15,049 nucleotides of DNA, from the NCBI GenBank assembly GCA_031398695.1, contig JANNNU010000062.1:1-15049 (forward strand), in the 5' to 3' direction. The translations under genes were made by a program, and so were the position numbers. A model generated the notes under the pieces. The model did not search any database, was not told the DNA's origin, and saw only the letters and a list, made by a program, of their open reading frames with translations. Shown here piece by piece: positions 1 through 7,588 of this stretch. The DNA comes from JAIYDJ01 sp031398695 (lineage in GTDB: Bacteria > Pseudomonadota > Alphaproteobacteria > Rhodobacterales > Rhodobacteraceae). Numbering within the stretch: position 1 is the first letter of the stretch; each line of letters starts with the position of its first letter.

Positions 1-1444
1 CCACCAGCAGCCGCGGGTGGTCGGCAATCGCATCCAGCACCGCACCAAGCTGTGCCGCGGCACCAAAGAAATACGGTCCGGACAGGCGGTATACCATCAT
101 CCCAGCATCGCCAAGTTCGCCCTCGTCCGAGGCGTCGACGACGCCCGCCGCATCCGACATCCGGCGGATGAACACCGCGCCGCCCAAGGCAAAGCCGACC
201 ACGATCCCGGTGGTCAGATCGACGAACACCACCAGCAGGAACGTGACGACGACCACCACCGCATCCGACCACGACGACCGCAGCAGCACACAGATCGCCT
301 CGCGGTCGGCCATGTTCCAGGCGACCACCGTCAGCAATCCGGCAAACACCGGCAGCGGCACCATCCCCATCAGCGGCGCTGCGACCATCAGCCCGATCAG
401 CACATAGACCGCGTGCAGCATCCCCGACACCGGACCGGTCGACCCGGCGCGAAAGTTCGTGACCGCCCGCGCCACCGCCCCGGTCGGCGGCACCCCGCCA
501 AACAGCGCCACGGCGACGCTGGCGATCCCCTGCGCCACGAGTTCCGCCGATGACCGGTGCCGGCGCTGCGACAGGCTGTCGACGACCGAGGCCGACAACA
601 GCGCGGTGATCGCCCCCAGCAGGGCAAAGCTGAAGGCAAACGGCAGCGCCTGCCAGACCAGCGCCGGCGACAGATGCGGCAGTGCGGGCATCGGCAGCAT
701 GTGGGGCAGCGCGCCGAACCGTGCCTGCACCGTCTCGACCGGCAGGCGCAGCAGATGCGCTGCCGCCGTGACACCCACCACCGCGATCAGCAGCGACGGC
801 CATTTGCGCGCCCAGACCCGCACGCCGGTGATCGTGGCGATGGTGGCCGCCGCCACGGCCAGCGCCACCGGGTTGACGGTGGCGCGCGCGGCCCACAGCG
901 CCGTGATCTTGGGCAGGGCGGCCACCGGCTCGGTGTCCGTCAAGGTCAGGCCGAACAGATCGCGGATCTGGCTGAGTGCGATGATCACCCCGATCCCGGC
1001 CGTGAAGGCGACCGTTACGGGATAGGGAATGAACCGGATGTAGGCCCCCAACCGCAAGACGCCCGCCAACACCAGCATGACCCCCGCCAGCAGGGTCGCG
1101 ACGATCATCCCGTCGACCCCGATCTGCGCGACCGACGCCGACACCAGCACGATGAACGCCCCAGCGGGACCACCGATCTGGTGCCGGCTGCCCCCCAGCG
1201 CCGAAATCAGGAACCCGCCGACGATGGCCGTGTACAGCCCACGCTCGGGACCGACGCCGCTGGCGATCGCCACCGCCATCGACAGCGGCAGCGCCACGAT
1301 CGCCACCGTCAGGCCCGCCAGCGCATCCGCCCGCAGATCGGCCAGACCATACCCCTCGCGCAGACGCGCCAGCAGTTTCGGCTCGAATTCGTCCGCGGTG
1401 GCGGGCTGCGGGACGGGCTTTTGGGCCGGGGTTGCCTGGATCAT
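1..1444 (-). CDS. SulP family inorganic anion transporter (3' end outside window)
   Basis: This frame is open from an ATG at 1444 to the window edge, giving 481 codons with no stop, so the gene is cut by the window. It encodes a polytopic inner-membrane protein. The N-terminal core reads ADLRADALAGLTVAIVALPL, then a GPERGLYTAIVGG segment and GGSRHQIGGPAGAF, which are hallmarks of SulP permeases. Many hydrophobic helices follow. A conserved GGVPPTGAVARAVTNFRAG segment lies around residues 310-330. The last 35 residues (MVYRLSGPYFFGAAAQLGAV) look like the first strand and helix of a C-terminal cytoplasmic STAS domain. SulP proteins move sulfate, bicarbonate or dicarboxylates; the substrate cannot be told here. 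The gene is divergent from the FMN-protein gene across 117 bp, which should hold its promoter. Family assignment is firm; the substrate is open. Confidence 0.93.
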   Translation of the reverse strand, partial: MIQATPAQKPVPQPATADEFEPKLLARLREGYGLADLRADALAGLTVAIVALPLSMAVAIASGVGPERGLYTAIVGGFLISALGGSRHQIGGPAGAFIVLVSASVAQIGVDGMIVATLLAGVMLVLAGVLRLGAYIRFIPYPVTVAFTAGIGVIIALSQIRDLFGLTLTDTEPVAALPKITALWAARATVNPVALAVAAATIATITGVRVWARKWPSLLIAVVGVTAAAHLLRLPVETVQARFGALPHMLPMPALPHLSPALVWQALPFAFSFALLGAITALLSASVVDSLSQRRHRSSAELVAQGIASVAVALFGGVPPTGAVARAVTNFRAGSTGPVSGMLHAVYVLIGLMVAAPLMGMVPLPVFAGLLTVVAWNMADREAICVLLRSSWSDAVVVVVTFLLVVFVDLTTGIVVGFALGGAVFIRRMSDAAGVVDASDEGELGDAGMMVYRLSGPYFFGAAAQLGAVLDAIADHPRLLV

Positions 1445-1561
1445 GATCCCGCCTTGACTGTGAGAGCGGAAAGAACCTAACGCACGACGGAAGCTTCCCC
1501 GACCAGACGCCCGCCGGTCGGCCTTGTCAACCGCAACCCCGCATCCCCGGAACACCGCCTG

Positions 1562-2056
1562 ATGGCCGAACGCGGATCAGACCCTGTGCGAACCGCCGAC
1601 GCGGCCGCCTGCGAACAGGCCCGCGGCCTGTTGCAGACCGCGCGCCACGCGGCCCTCGCCTATACCGACGCCGACAGCGCGAGCCCCGGCATCAGCCGCA
1701 TCGCCTTCGGCCTCGACCCCGCGGGCCGGCCCGTCACCCTGATCTCGTCGCTGGCGCCGCATGTCGCGGCACTGCGCGCCAACCCGGCCTGCGCCCTGCT
1801 GGTCGGCGAACCCGGACCCAAGGGCGACCCGCTGACCCACCCGCGCCTGATGCTGAAAGCCACAGCCCGGTTCATCGCCCCCGACGACCCGGACCGTGCG
1901 GCCCTGCGCGCGCACTGGCTGCGCGATCACCCGAAATCCACGCTCTACGTCGATTTCCCCGACTTTGCCTTCGTGGTGTTTGCCGTCTCGTCCGCCGTTC
2001 TGAACGCAGGCTTCGGCAAGGCGTTCCGCATCCCGGCAGACCTGCGTCAGTCCTAG
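1562..2056 (+). CDS. HugZ-like pyridoxamine 5'-phosphate oxidase-related FMN-binding protein
   Basis: This 164-residue soluble protein has the split-barrel FMN-binding fold pattern. It opens with a helix (ACEQARGLLQTARHAALAY), then a strand pair ending in GRPVTLISSLAPHVAALRAN (about residues 55-74), a strand with CALLVGEPGPKGDPLTHPRL (77-95), and a late FVVFAVSSAVLNAGFGKAF segment. The layout matches the N-terminal domain of HugZ/HutZ-type proteins and general FMN flavoproteins. The C-terminal DUF2470 domain of full heme-degrading HugZ enzymes is absent, so heme oxygenase activity is not implied. The start is the first ATG in frame; only a weak purine stretch precedes it. The stop overlaps the stop of the opposite gene. 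The precise substrate is unknown. Confidence 0.85.
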   Translation: MAERGSDPVRTADAAACEQARGLLQTARHAALAYTDADSASPGISRIAFGLDPAGRPVTLISSLAPHVAALRANPACALLVGEPGPKGDPLTHPRLMLKATARFIAPDDPDRAALRAHWLRDHPKSTLYVDFPDFAFVVFAVSSAVLNAGFGKAFRIPADLRQS

Positions 2057-4341
2057 ACCGGGTTGTCGCAGCGCAGCGTGACGTGCATGCGGCCCTTGAC
2101 CGGCGCGCTCCACCGGATGTTGACCAGCACGCCCGACGGTCCCTGTTCGGTCTGCACCCAGGGCATCAGGTTCTGCGTCACGTTCGAGGCGTTGCTGATC
2201 GCCCCCTCGGCCACCATCGACATCACATTGCGCGCCCGGCTGAAGAACGGCAGATAATCCGAGGCGTCGACCGCCCACGTGTCGGACGCCGTGCTTTGCA
2301 CATGCTCGACCATCACCGGGCTGGAGGTCGGCTGCGACACGTTGTTGAACGAGTTGTTCTCGAAGATCACGTTGCGAAAGCTGGTGTAGGCCAGCGTGGC
2401 ATAGCTGGTGTCCACCGTGTCGATCCGGTCCACCGACGTCCCGATGACGCGGAACACGTTGTTGCTGACCGTCAGCCCGCTGACGTAGTGCCCCGATCCG
2501 TAGGGCGTGATCACGATCCAGCGAAACCACGGCGCAACGTTGGCGGCGGTAAAGATGTTGCCGGTGACGGTCAGCCCGGCGAACGAAAACTCGCCATCAT
2601 TGTTCGGCCGGTCGTCATGTTCGTTGGACAGTTCGATGAACGAATTGTCGATGTAGTTGCCGGTGATGAAGGTCTTGAGGTTGATGTCTGTCAGCACGAG
2701 GCCGGCCCGCCGCACTCCCACGTCTTCGTCGTCGCCGCCGAAGAAGTGGTTGCCGGCAAACATGTGCCCCGACCCCGCCACGATGCCGAAATGCAGCCAG
2801 CGCGAGGCGCGGTTGTTGCGGATCTTGGTGTCGTTGGCGTTGCAGTTGTAGACGATGGTCGTGCGGCTTTCGACGCGGATGTCCTGCTCGTTCGAGATGA
2901 ACTGGCATTGGTCCAGGATCATATCCTGACACCCGTCGCCGGTCGAGGTGATGCCCTTGTCGCGGGGTTTGTTGATCACGCAGTCCACGACCTTGAACGT
3001 GTCGCCGGACAGCGCGAGGTTGATGCAGCTGGCAAGGCCGTTGGACAGGAATTCGAGGTTGCTGAACTCGAACTTCGACAGCTCGGCAAATCCGCCGAAG
3101 TCGAAGATGTACTTGAACCGCCGGAATGTCAGGTTGCGGGTGCCGTCGCCACCGAACAGCGGCTGGCTCAACTCCAGCGTTCCGGCGCCGATGTTTCTGG
3201 ATTTGACGTAGACCTCACGCCCGACCCCGGTGCCGCTGACCCGCGACCCGACCGGAATGTTGGCGACGTTGGTCACCCCCGTCAGCCGTGCGGATTGCGC
3301 GACCGAATAGGTGGCGGTCGAGGTGACGGTGACGGTGTCCCACGCGGGGCTGTCCACGACCGAAAACTGGCCGTTCGCCACCTGTCGTCGCTGCGCGAAC
3401 ACCGTCAGGCCCGCCAGCGCCGCCACGTCGATCGGCTCGGTCAGCTCGACCCGGCGACCCGACAGATCCAGCTGCACGTGGTCGGTGAAGTAGAAGAGCG
3501 CCTGGAGCGCCTTCTTGAAGCCGGCCAACTCGCCACCGAACGCCGCCGCATAGGTGTCGAGATTGTAGTTCCGCGTGCAGGTCAGCCGCAAGGCAGACGG
3601 CATGACCAGCGTCCCCTCGAACTGGACCGGGTTTTCGAACGTCAGGTTCGAGCCGATGTAATAGCTGCCCGGCGGCACCACGACGCGCTTGCCCGCCGCT
3701 GCGTCATCCGCCGCCGCGAACGCCGCAAAGTCGTTGGTGACCCCGTTCCCGATCGCGCCGTAATCGCGCACGTCCACCCAGTCGAACAGTACCGAGTGAA
3801 AGATCGCGCTGACATCTTCGATCACGATGTCGTCTATGCGCACGATGCCGCCGTTGGCGCCCGTCAGATCGAGCCCGATGTGCCCATAGACCGGCGCGAG
3901 CCCCCAGACCATGTCCACGCCCTGCCGGTTGCCCGACCCCAGGATCGCCGACACCGTGACGACCTGCCCATAGGCGGTCAGCGGCACCGACGGCCCCTGC
4001 TGGTCGGCAGACGTGACATTGGCCCCCGACGACGACCCCGCCCATCCGGCAATCCGCACCGAAGGCAGCGCACCCGACACGGCCTTCACGCGTACCGTCA
4101 CCTTCAGATACAGGCCCGGCTGCATGGGAATCTGCTGAAAACAGCGCACGCGCTGCGTCGTCTCGATCTTTTGCAGCTCGAGGCAGCCCGCGAAATCCGC
4201 ATCCGCCGTCACCAGTGCGGCGTTGGCCTGCCCGGCATACGAGGCCTGCCCCGATCGCCCGTCCTCGCGCGACCAAAGGTTCAGCCCTGCCGAAAACGGC
4301 GGTGGCATCAGTACCAGACCTTCGGTGATCGCCTTGTTCAT
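2053..4341 (-). CDS. Right-handed beta-helix (pectate lyase superfamily) protein, possible phage/GTA spike
   Basis: The protein is 762 residues. Residues 1-180 form a beta-rich region (KVTVRVKAVSG, GQVVTVSAILG, IVRIDDIVIED) resembling a carbohydrate-binding sandwich. At 190-204 comes DVRDYGAIGNGVTND, the classic opening of the Pectate_lyase_3 (GH28-related) domain, followed by VVVPPGSYYIGSNLTFE. From about 420 to 680 there are many short Asn-rich beta-helix coils (VVDCVIN, MILDQCQFISN, IRNNRASRW, FAGNHFFGGDD, ITGNYIDNSF, VTGNIFT, VSNNVFRV, IFENNSFNNVS). A small terminal domain reads VLVNIRWSAPVKGRMHVTLR. There is no signal peptide, as in phage tailspikes or fibres. A GAGG-type ribosome site precedes the ATG. 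The N-terminus MNKAITEGLVLMPP resembles a family I recall as widespread in Rhodobacterales. A role as a capsule-binding head spike (GhsB-like) of a gene transfer agent is inference. Confidence 0.85.
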   Translation of the reverse strand: MNKAITEGLVLMPPPFSAGLNLWSREDGRSGQASYAGQANAALVTADADFAGCLELQKIETTQRVRCFQQIPMQPGLYLKVTVRVKAVSGALPSVRIAGWAGSSSGANVTSADQQGPSVPLTAYGQVVTVSAILGSGNRQGVDMVWGLAPVYGHIGLDLTGANGGIVRIDDIVIEDVSAIFHSVLFDWVDVRDYGAIGNGVTNDFAAFAAADDAAAGKRVVVPPGSYYIGSNLTFENPVQFEGTLVMPSALRLTCTRNYNLDTYAAAFGGELAGFKKALQALFYFTDHVQLDLSGRRVELTEPIDVAALAGLTVFAQRRQVANGQFSVVDSPAWDTVTVTSTATYSVAQSARLTGVTNVANIPVGSRVSGTGVGREVYVKSRNIGAGTLELSQPLFGGDGTRNLTFRRFKYIFDFGGFAELSKFEFSNLEFLSNGLASCINLALSGDTFKVVDCVINKPRDKGITSTGDGCQDMILDQCQFISNEQDIRVESRTTIVYNCNANDTKIRNNRASRWLHFGIVAGSGHMFAGNHFFGGDDEDVGVRRAGLVLTDINLKTFITGNYIDNSFIELSNEHDDRPNNDGEFSFAGLTVTGNIFTAANVAPWFRWIVITPYGSGHYVSGLTVSNNVFRVIGTSVDRIDTVDTSYATLAYTSFRNVIFENNSFNNVSQPTSSPVMVEHVQSTASDTWAVDASDYLPFFSRARNVMSMVAEGAISNASNVTQNLMPWVQTEQGPSGVLVNIRWSAPVKGRMHVTLRCDNPV

Positions 4342-4473
4342 CTGTGATCCTCGCCTTGACGTCGACGGGCCCGAGTGGACCCCTGTGCGGCAAGGGAAGT
4401 ATCAATCAGACGTTAACCGGGGCTCACCCCGCCGCACGCAAGCGGCCGCGGGTGCGCAACGCCCGGCCGCAGG

Positions 4474-4521
4474 GTGGGGGCCAGCCCCCACACCCCCGGG
4501 ATATTTGTGCCAATATGAAAG
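4474..4521. repeat. Intergenic hairpin plus GGATATTTG box (Rhodobacterales-type element), copy 1
   Basis: A perfect 8-bp stem GTGGGGGC/GCCCCCAC (4474-4481 and 4484-4491) with a 2-nt loop is followed by CCCCCGG and then GGATATTTGTGCCAATATGA. It lies just past the stop of the DUF4864 gene (4526), so it could serve as that gene's transcript end in minus orientation. The same CCCCCG..GGATATTTG..CCA pattern occurs on the minus strand at 10197-10217. No U-run follows the stem in either direction. Confidence 0.6.
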
Positions 4522-4525
4522 AAGG

Positions 4526-4936
4526 TCAGGCGCCGACGCCCGTCGAAGGCAGCAGTTGCACGGCGTTGATCTGCCAGCCGTCCGGCGTCTCGATCATCAT
4601 GTAATCCAGCATGTGCGTCGTTCCGGTCTGGTCGGTCATCATCACGCGCTGCCACAGATTGCCTGCCACGCGCCGCAACTCCAGCATCTGCACCACGTCG
4701 GGGCGATAGACCATCGGATAGCCCTGCGCGACCATCGCGCCAAAGTTTTCGGGCGTGCCGAAGATGCCCTTTATGGTGGGCGAGGCGAACGTGAAGGCCT
4801 TTGGAAAGTCGTCGGCCTTGAGGGCGGTGATCTGGTCGTTGATCACGCCTTCGATCGACGGGTTTCGGGGTTCGTCGGCCAGGGCGGCGCCGCCCAGCCA
4901 GATCGTCATTGCCAGTGCACCGAGAATTCCGCGCAT
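4526..4936 (-). CDS. DUF4864 domain-containing secreted protein
   Basis: This is a 136-residue protein with a clear Sec signal peptide: MRGILGALAMTIWLGGAALA is followed by DEPRNPSIEG, with likely cleavage after residue 20. The mature part is about 115 residues and matches the DUF4864 pattern: IEGVINDQITALKADDFPKA, FTFASPTIKGIFG, the aromatic PMVYRPD segment, then strands LWQRVMMTDQTG and MLDYMMIETPDGWQINAVQL. That last part resembles the cone-like NTF2 fold. Function is unknown; it should act in the periplasm. The ATG has GGAG about 9 nt upstream. It lies 184 bp upstream of the beta-helix gene on the same strand, but the intervening hairpin element argues for separate transcripts. Confidence 0.85.
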   Translation of the reverse strand: MRGILGALAMTIWLGGAALADEPRNPSIEGVINDQITALKADDFPKAFTFASPTIKGIFGTPENFGAMVAQGYPMVYRPDVVQMLELRRVAGNLWQRVMMTDQTGTTHMLDYMMIETPDGWQINAVQLLPSTGVGA

Positions 4937-4973
4937 GTCTGTTCTCCGCTGACGTCCCCCCCAAAAAGTCTAG

Positions 4974-5132
4974 ACCGCAGGCCGCAAAGGTCAATGCTGC
5001 GAGCGTGGCGTCGCCCCGTGGTCCGAGGTGACCCTGCCCGACGGAACGCGCAAGGTCGCGCTCAACCTGCGGGCCAGCGGAGTCGATTTTGCCGGCCTGC
5101 CGGTGACCGAATTCGACGGCGCCGCGCTGTGA
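4974..5132 (+). pseudogene. Orphan C-terminal coding remnant, unidentified
   Basis: A frame ending in TGA at 5130-5132 reads WSEVTLPDGTRKVALNLR followed by ASGVDFAGLPVTEFDGAAL before the stop. Codon use (CTG, GTG, GCG, GGC, ACC) and composition look like genuine coding DNA of this genome. The frame is closed upstream by TAG at 4971, there is no good start codon or ribosome site, and the coding character fades before about 5010. It therefore looks like the surviving tail of a deleted gene, abutting the lysS stop tail-to-tail with no gap. I could not name the family. A short gene starting from GTG at 5028 is a less likely alternative. Confidence 0.4.
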
Positions 5133-6713
5133 TCAGCGGACCAGATTACCTGCCAGCGCCCGACCGAGCAGCGCCACCGTTTCCTCGATGCCGTAAAGCG
5201 CGATGAAACCGCCGAACCGTGGGCCTTGGCTGGCCCCCAGCAGCACCTCGTAGAGTGCCGTGAACCAATCGCGCAGCGGCTCGAACCCCGCTTCGGTGCC
5301 GACGGCAAAGACCATCGTCTGCAATGCCTCGGCATCCAGCCCGCCATCCCACGCCACCAGCCGCGCGCGCATGTCAGCCATCGCCGCTGCCTCGCGCTCG
5401 GTCGGGGCGCGGAACTGGCGGGTTGGCAGGATACGGTCGTTGAAATAGGCCAGCGCATAGCCCGCTGCCGCGTCCAGATCGGGATGCGTTTCAGGCGAGG
5501 CGTCGGGCATGTAGCGGCGGATGAAGCCCCAAAGTCCGGACTTGTCCTTGGCCCCCGCCACCGACGCGAGATTGAGCAGCATCGAGAACGGAATGACCAT
5601 GTTAGACGCCGGCACCTGTCCGCCGTGGATGTGCCAGACCGGGTTGTTCACCTGCGCCTCGACGTCTTGCGTCGGATAGGCCCGCAACTGCTGGTGGTAT
5701 TCATCCACCGCCCGCGGGATCACGTCGAAATGCATCCGCTTCGCCGTCTTGGGCTTTTGGTACATGAAATACGACAGGCTAGCGGATGACGCATAGGTCA
5801 GCCATTCGTCGATCGTCAGCCCGTTGCCCTTGGACTTGCTGATCTTCTGGCCCTGATCGTCCAGAAACAGCTCATAGGTCATGTGGTTCGGCTTGCGCCC
5901 GCCCAACACCTCGCAGATGCCGTCATAGATCGGCGTGTTGGTGGAATGGTCCTTGCCGTACATCTCGAAGTCGACATCCAGCGCCGCCCAGCGCGCGCCG
6001 AAATCGGGCTTCCACTGCAGTTTTACCTGGCCCCCGGTGACCGGCAGCGTCCACTCGCGCCCCTCCTCGTCGTCGAAGGTGATCTCGTGCCGGACCGCAT
6101 CGACGTTCTTCATTGGCACGTACAGCACGCGGCCCGTCTCGGGGTGGATCGGCAGGAAGCACGAATAGGTCTGCTGTCGCTCCTCGCGCAAAGACGCCAG
6201 CATGATCGCCATGATCGCGTCATACCGCTCGCACGCCAGCCGCAACGTGTCGTCGAACCGACCCGACTTGTAGAACTCGGTCGCGGAAATGAACTCGTAT
6301 TCGAACCCGAACGTGTCCAGAAACCGCCGCAGCATCGCGTTGTTGTGCGCGCCGAAGCTGTCGTAGAGGCCAAACGGATCGGGCACGGACGTCAATGGCC
6401 GCTGCAGATGCTCCATCAGCATCGCGCGGTCGGGCACATTGTCGGGCACCTTGCGCATGCCGTCCACATCGTCGGAAAAGCAGATCAACCGCGTCGGGAT
6501 GTCGCTGATCACCTCGAACGCCCGGCGGATCATCGTCGTGCGCGCCACCTCGCCGAACGTACCGATATGCGGTAGGCCTGACGGGCCATAACCGGTCTCG
6601 AACAGCACATAACCCTTGGCAGGCGGGGCCTTTTCGTACCGCTTGGCCACGGCGCGCGCCTCTTCGAACGGCCAGGCCTTCGATTTCATCGCCGCGTCAC
6701 GCAAAGCCGTCAT
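5133..6713 (-). CDS. lysS: Lysyl-tRNA synthetase, class I (LysRS1)
   Basis: This 526-residue cytoplasmic enzyme charges tRNA-Lys with lysine using ATP. It is the class I (archaeal-type) form that many alphaproteobacteria use instead of the class II enzyme. The class I signatures are visible: the HIGH-type motif GPSGLPHIG at residues 43-51 and the KMSKS-type motif KISKSKG at 290-296. Conserved FSDDVDGMRKVP (79-90) and MYGKDHSTNTPIYD (251-264) segments lie between them, and a helical anticodon-binding half follows. The ATG at 6713 is chosen because AGGAGA lies about 8 nt upstream and the protein then begins MTALRDAAMKSKAWPFEEAR, as in homologues. An upstream start at 6782 would add 23 unlikely residues. 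It is divergent from terB across 88 bp. Confidence 0.96.
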   Translation of the reverse strand: MTALRDAAMKSKAWPFEEARAVAKRYEKAPPAKGYVLFETGYGPSGLPHIGTFGEVARTTMIRRAFEVISDIPTRLICFSDDVDGMRKVPDNVPDRAMLMEHLQRPLTSVPDPFGLYDSFGAHNNAMLRRFLDTFGFEYEFISATEFYKSGRFDDTLRLACERYDAIMAIMLASLREERQQTYSCFLPIHPETGRVLYVPMKNVDAVRHEITFDDEEGREWTLPVTGGQVKLQWKPDFGARWAALDVDFEMYGKDHSTNTPIYDGICEVLGGRKPNHMTYELFLDDQGQKISKSKGNGLTIDEWLTYASSASLSYFMYQKPKTAKRMHFDVIPRAVDEYHQQLRAYPTQDVEAQVNNPVWHIHGGQVPASNMVIPFSMLLNLASVAGAKDKSGLWGFIRRYMPDASPETHPDLDAAAGYALAYFNDRILPTRQFRAPTEREAAAMADMRARLVAWDGGLDAEALQTMVFAVGTEAGFEPLRDWFTALYEVLLGASQGPRFGGFIALYGIEETVALLGRALAGNLVR

Positions 6714-6801
6714 TGCCGCATCTCCTGCCAACCAGACCCGTCGTCTATTGCCGCCCCACCGATAGGTCAATATTCTGAGCATCAGTTACAGGAGTTCCGC
6801 C

Positions 6802-7224
6802 GTGCCCGACACCCCCGCCTCGCTGTCCCCGCAGGACGCCCTCGTCGCGGTGATGATCGCAACCTCCGCCGCCGACGCACAGCTGCGCACCGCCGAAATG
6901 GTGGCGATCCAGCGCATGGTCCATTCGATGCCGATCTTCGGCGACTACGACGTGGACCGCATCCGCATCATCGCGCAGACCGTCTATGACCTGTTCGAAG
7001 AGGAAGACGGCCTCGCAGCCCTGTTCGGCCTGATCCGCGACGCGCTGCCGGAACGACTTCACGAAACCGCCTACGCCCTGGCCTGCGACGCCGCCGCCGC
7101 CGACGGCCGCCTGCGCGAGGTAGAGCTCAGGATGCTCGAGGAAGTCCGCGAAGAGCTGCAGATCGACCGCCTGCACGCCGCCGCGATCGAATGGGGCGCC
7201 CGAGTCCGTCACATGAAGCCCTGA
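6802..7224 (+). CDS. TerB family tellurite resistance protein
   Basis: This is a 140-residue all-helical acidic protein of the TerB family. Helices carry the TerB/DjlA-type metal-binding-like pattern: SPQDALVAVMIATSAADAQL with RTAEMVAIQRMV at residues 9-40, and the related ALACDAAAADGRLREVELRM at about 93-112. The paired AADA(Q/G) turns suggest two repeats. The start is GTG at 6802 with AGGAG about 8 nt upstream. The stop TGA is followed at once by TAA and then by a strong intrinsic terminator, so it is probably monocistronic. TerB proteins are linked to tellurite and envelope stress in other bacteria, but solitary alphaproteobacterial members have no proven role; no other ter genes are present here. 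Confidence 0.85.
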   Translation: MPDTPASLSPQDALVAVMIATSAADAQLRTAEMVAIQRMVHSMPIFGDYDVDRIRIIAQTVYDLFEEEDGLAALFGLIRDALPERLHETAYALACDAAAADGRLREVELRMLEEVREELQIDRLHAAAIEWGARVRHMKP

Positions 7225-7238
7225 TAAAGGCCGACTCC

Positions 7239-7273
7239 ACCAGGTCACAGCCCCAGAGTTGTCCTGGTTTTTT
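7239..7273 (+). terminator. Intrinsic terminator of terB
   Basis: A stem ACCAGG (7239-7244) pairs with CCTGGT (7263-7268). Inner ACA/TGT pairing extends it after a two-base bulge, and six T residues follow (7268-7273). It sits 15 nt after the terB stop codon. Confidence 0.75.
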
Positions 7274-7588
7274 CCAGCACAACCACAGGAATACATGGTC
7301 GCCGGGCCCATCGGCGCCACGGCGCAAAGCGGCAGAAAATCGAGCAATTTAAGGTCAATTTTTCGCTGAATCGACGGGAAAAAGCCAGGCGAGGCTTGAC
7401 CCCAGGATGACCCGAAAGGCATTATCTTAGCGCGGACGGTCTCCGAAGAAACCAGCTTGTTTCAGACGAATTGAGAGCCGTCTTCGGGTTCAGGAACGGC
7501 CTCTTTAAAGCGTCTCCACCTAGTCGAGCCCTGCCTCTGCGCAGGACGTCTGTGCGCATTCGATGACGATGCATGAAGGAGTTATGTT
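7274..7588 (+). other. Gene-free leader region of the GT25 gene with several hairpins
   Basis: No convincing gene is present between the terB terminator and the GT25 start. The first part (7290-7395) is AT-richer. After a promoter-like pair at 7396-7425 there is a possible untranslated leader of about 150 nt with three inverted repeats. They are GAAAC/GTTTC with a 6-nt loop (7448-7463), GCCGT/ACGGC at 7477-7481 and 7496-7500 followed by CTCTTT, and TGCGCA/TGCGCA at 7538-7543 and 7553-7558, which ends 18 nt before the ribosome site. CCGAAG (7443-7448) could alternatively pair with CTTCGG (7482-7487). Confidence 0.4.
7396..7425 (+). promoter_or_regulatory. Candidate sigma-70 promoter for the GT25 gene
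   Basis: TTGACC (7396-7401) lies 18 nt before CATTAT (7420-7425), a near-consensus -35 with a 4/6 match -10. It is in an AT-richer patch just upstream of the structured leader. No transcript start can be confirmed from sequence. Confidence 0.35.

Noticed and set aside
17..1480. Long plus-strand open frames rich in Arg, His, Gln and Pro
   Set aside because: They are antisense shadows of the SulP gene, whose frame gives a coherent membrane protein.
2083..4347. 754-codon plus-strand open frame opposite the beta-helix gene
   Set aside because: Its Arg/His/Val-rich composition has no domain logic, while the minus strand gives clear beta-helix motifs; it is a GC-driven shadow.
4419..4433. GGGGCTCACCCCGCC, similar to the right part of the REP-like palindrome
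   Set aside because: It matches 14 of 15 bases of the REP core but lacks the GTAG-type head and the left arm, and such strings are likely by chance in GC-rich DNA.
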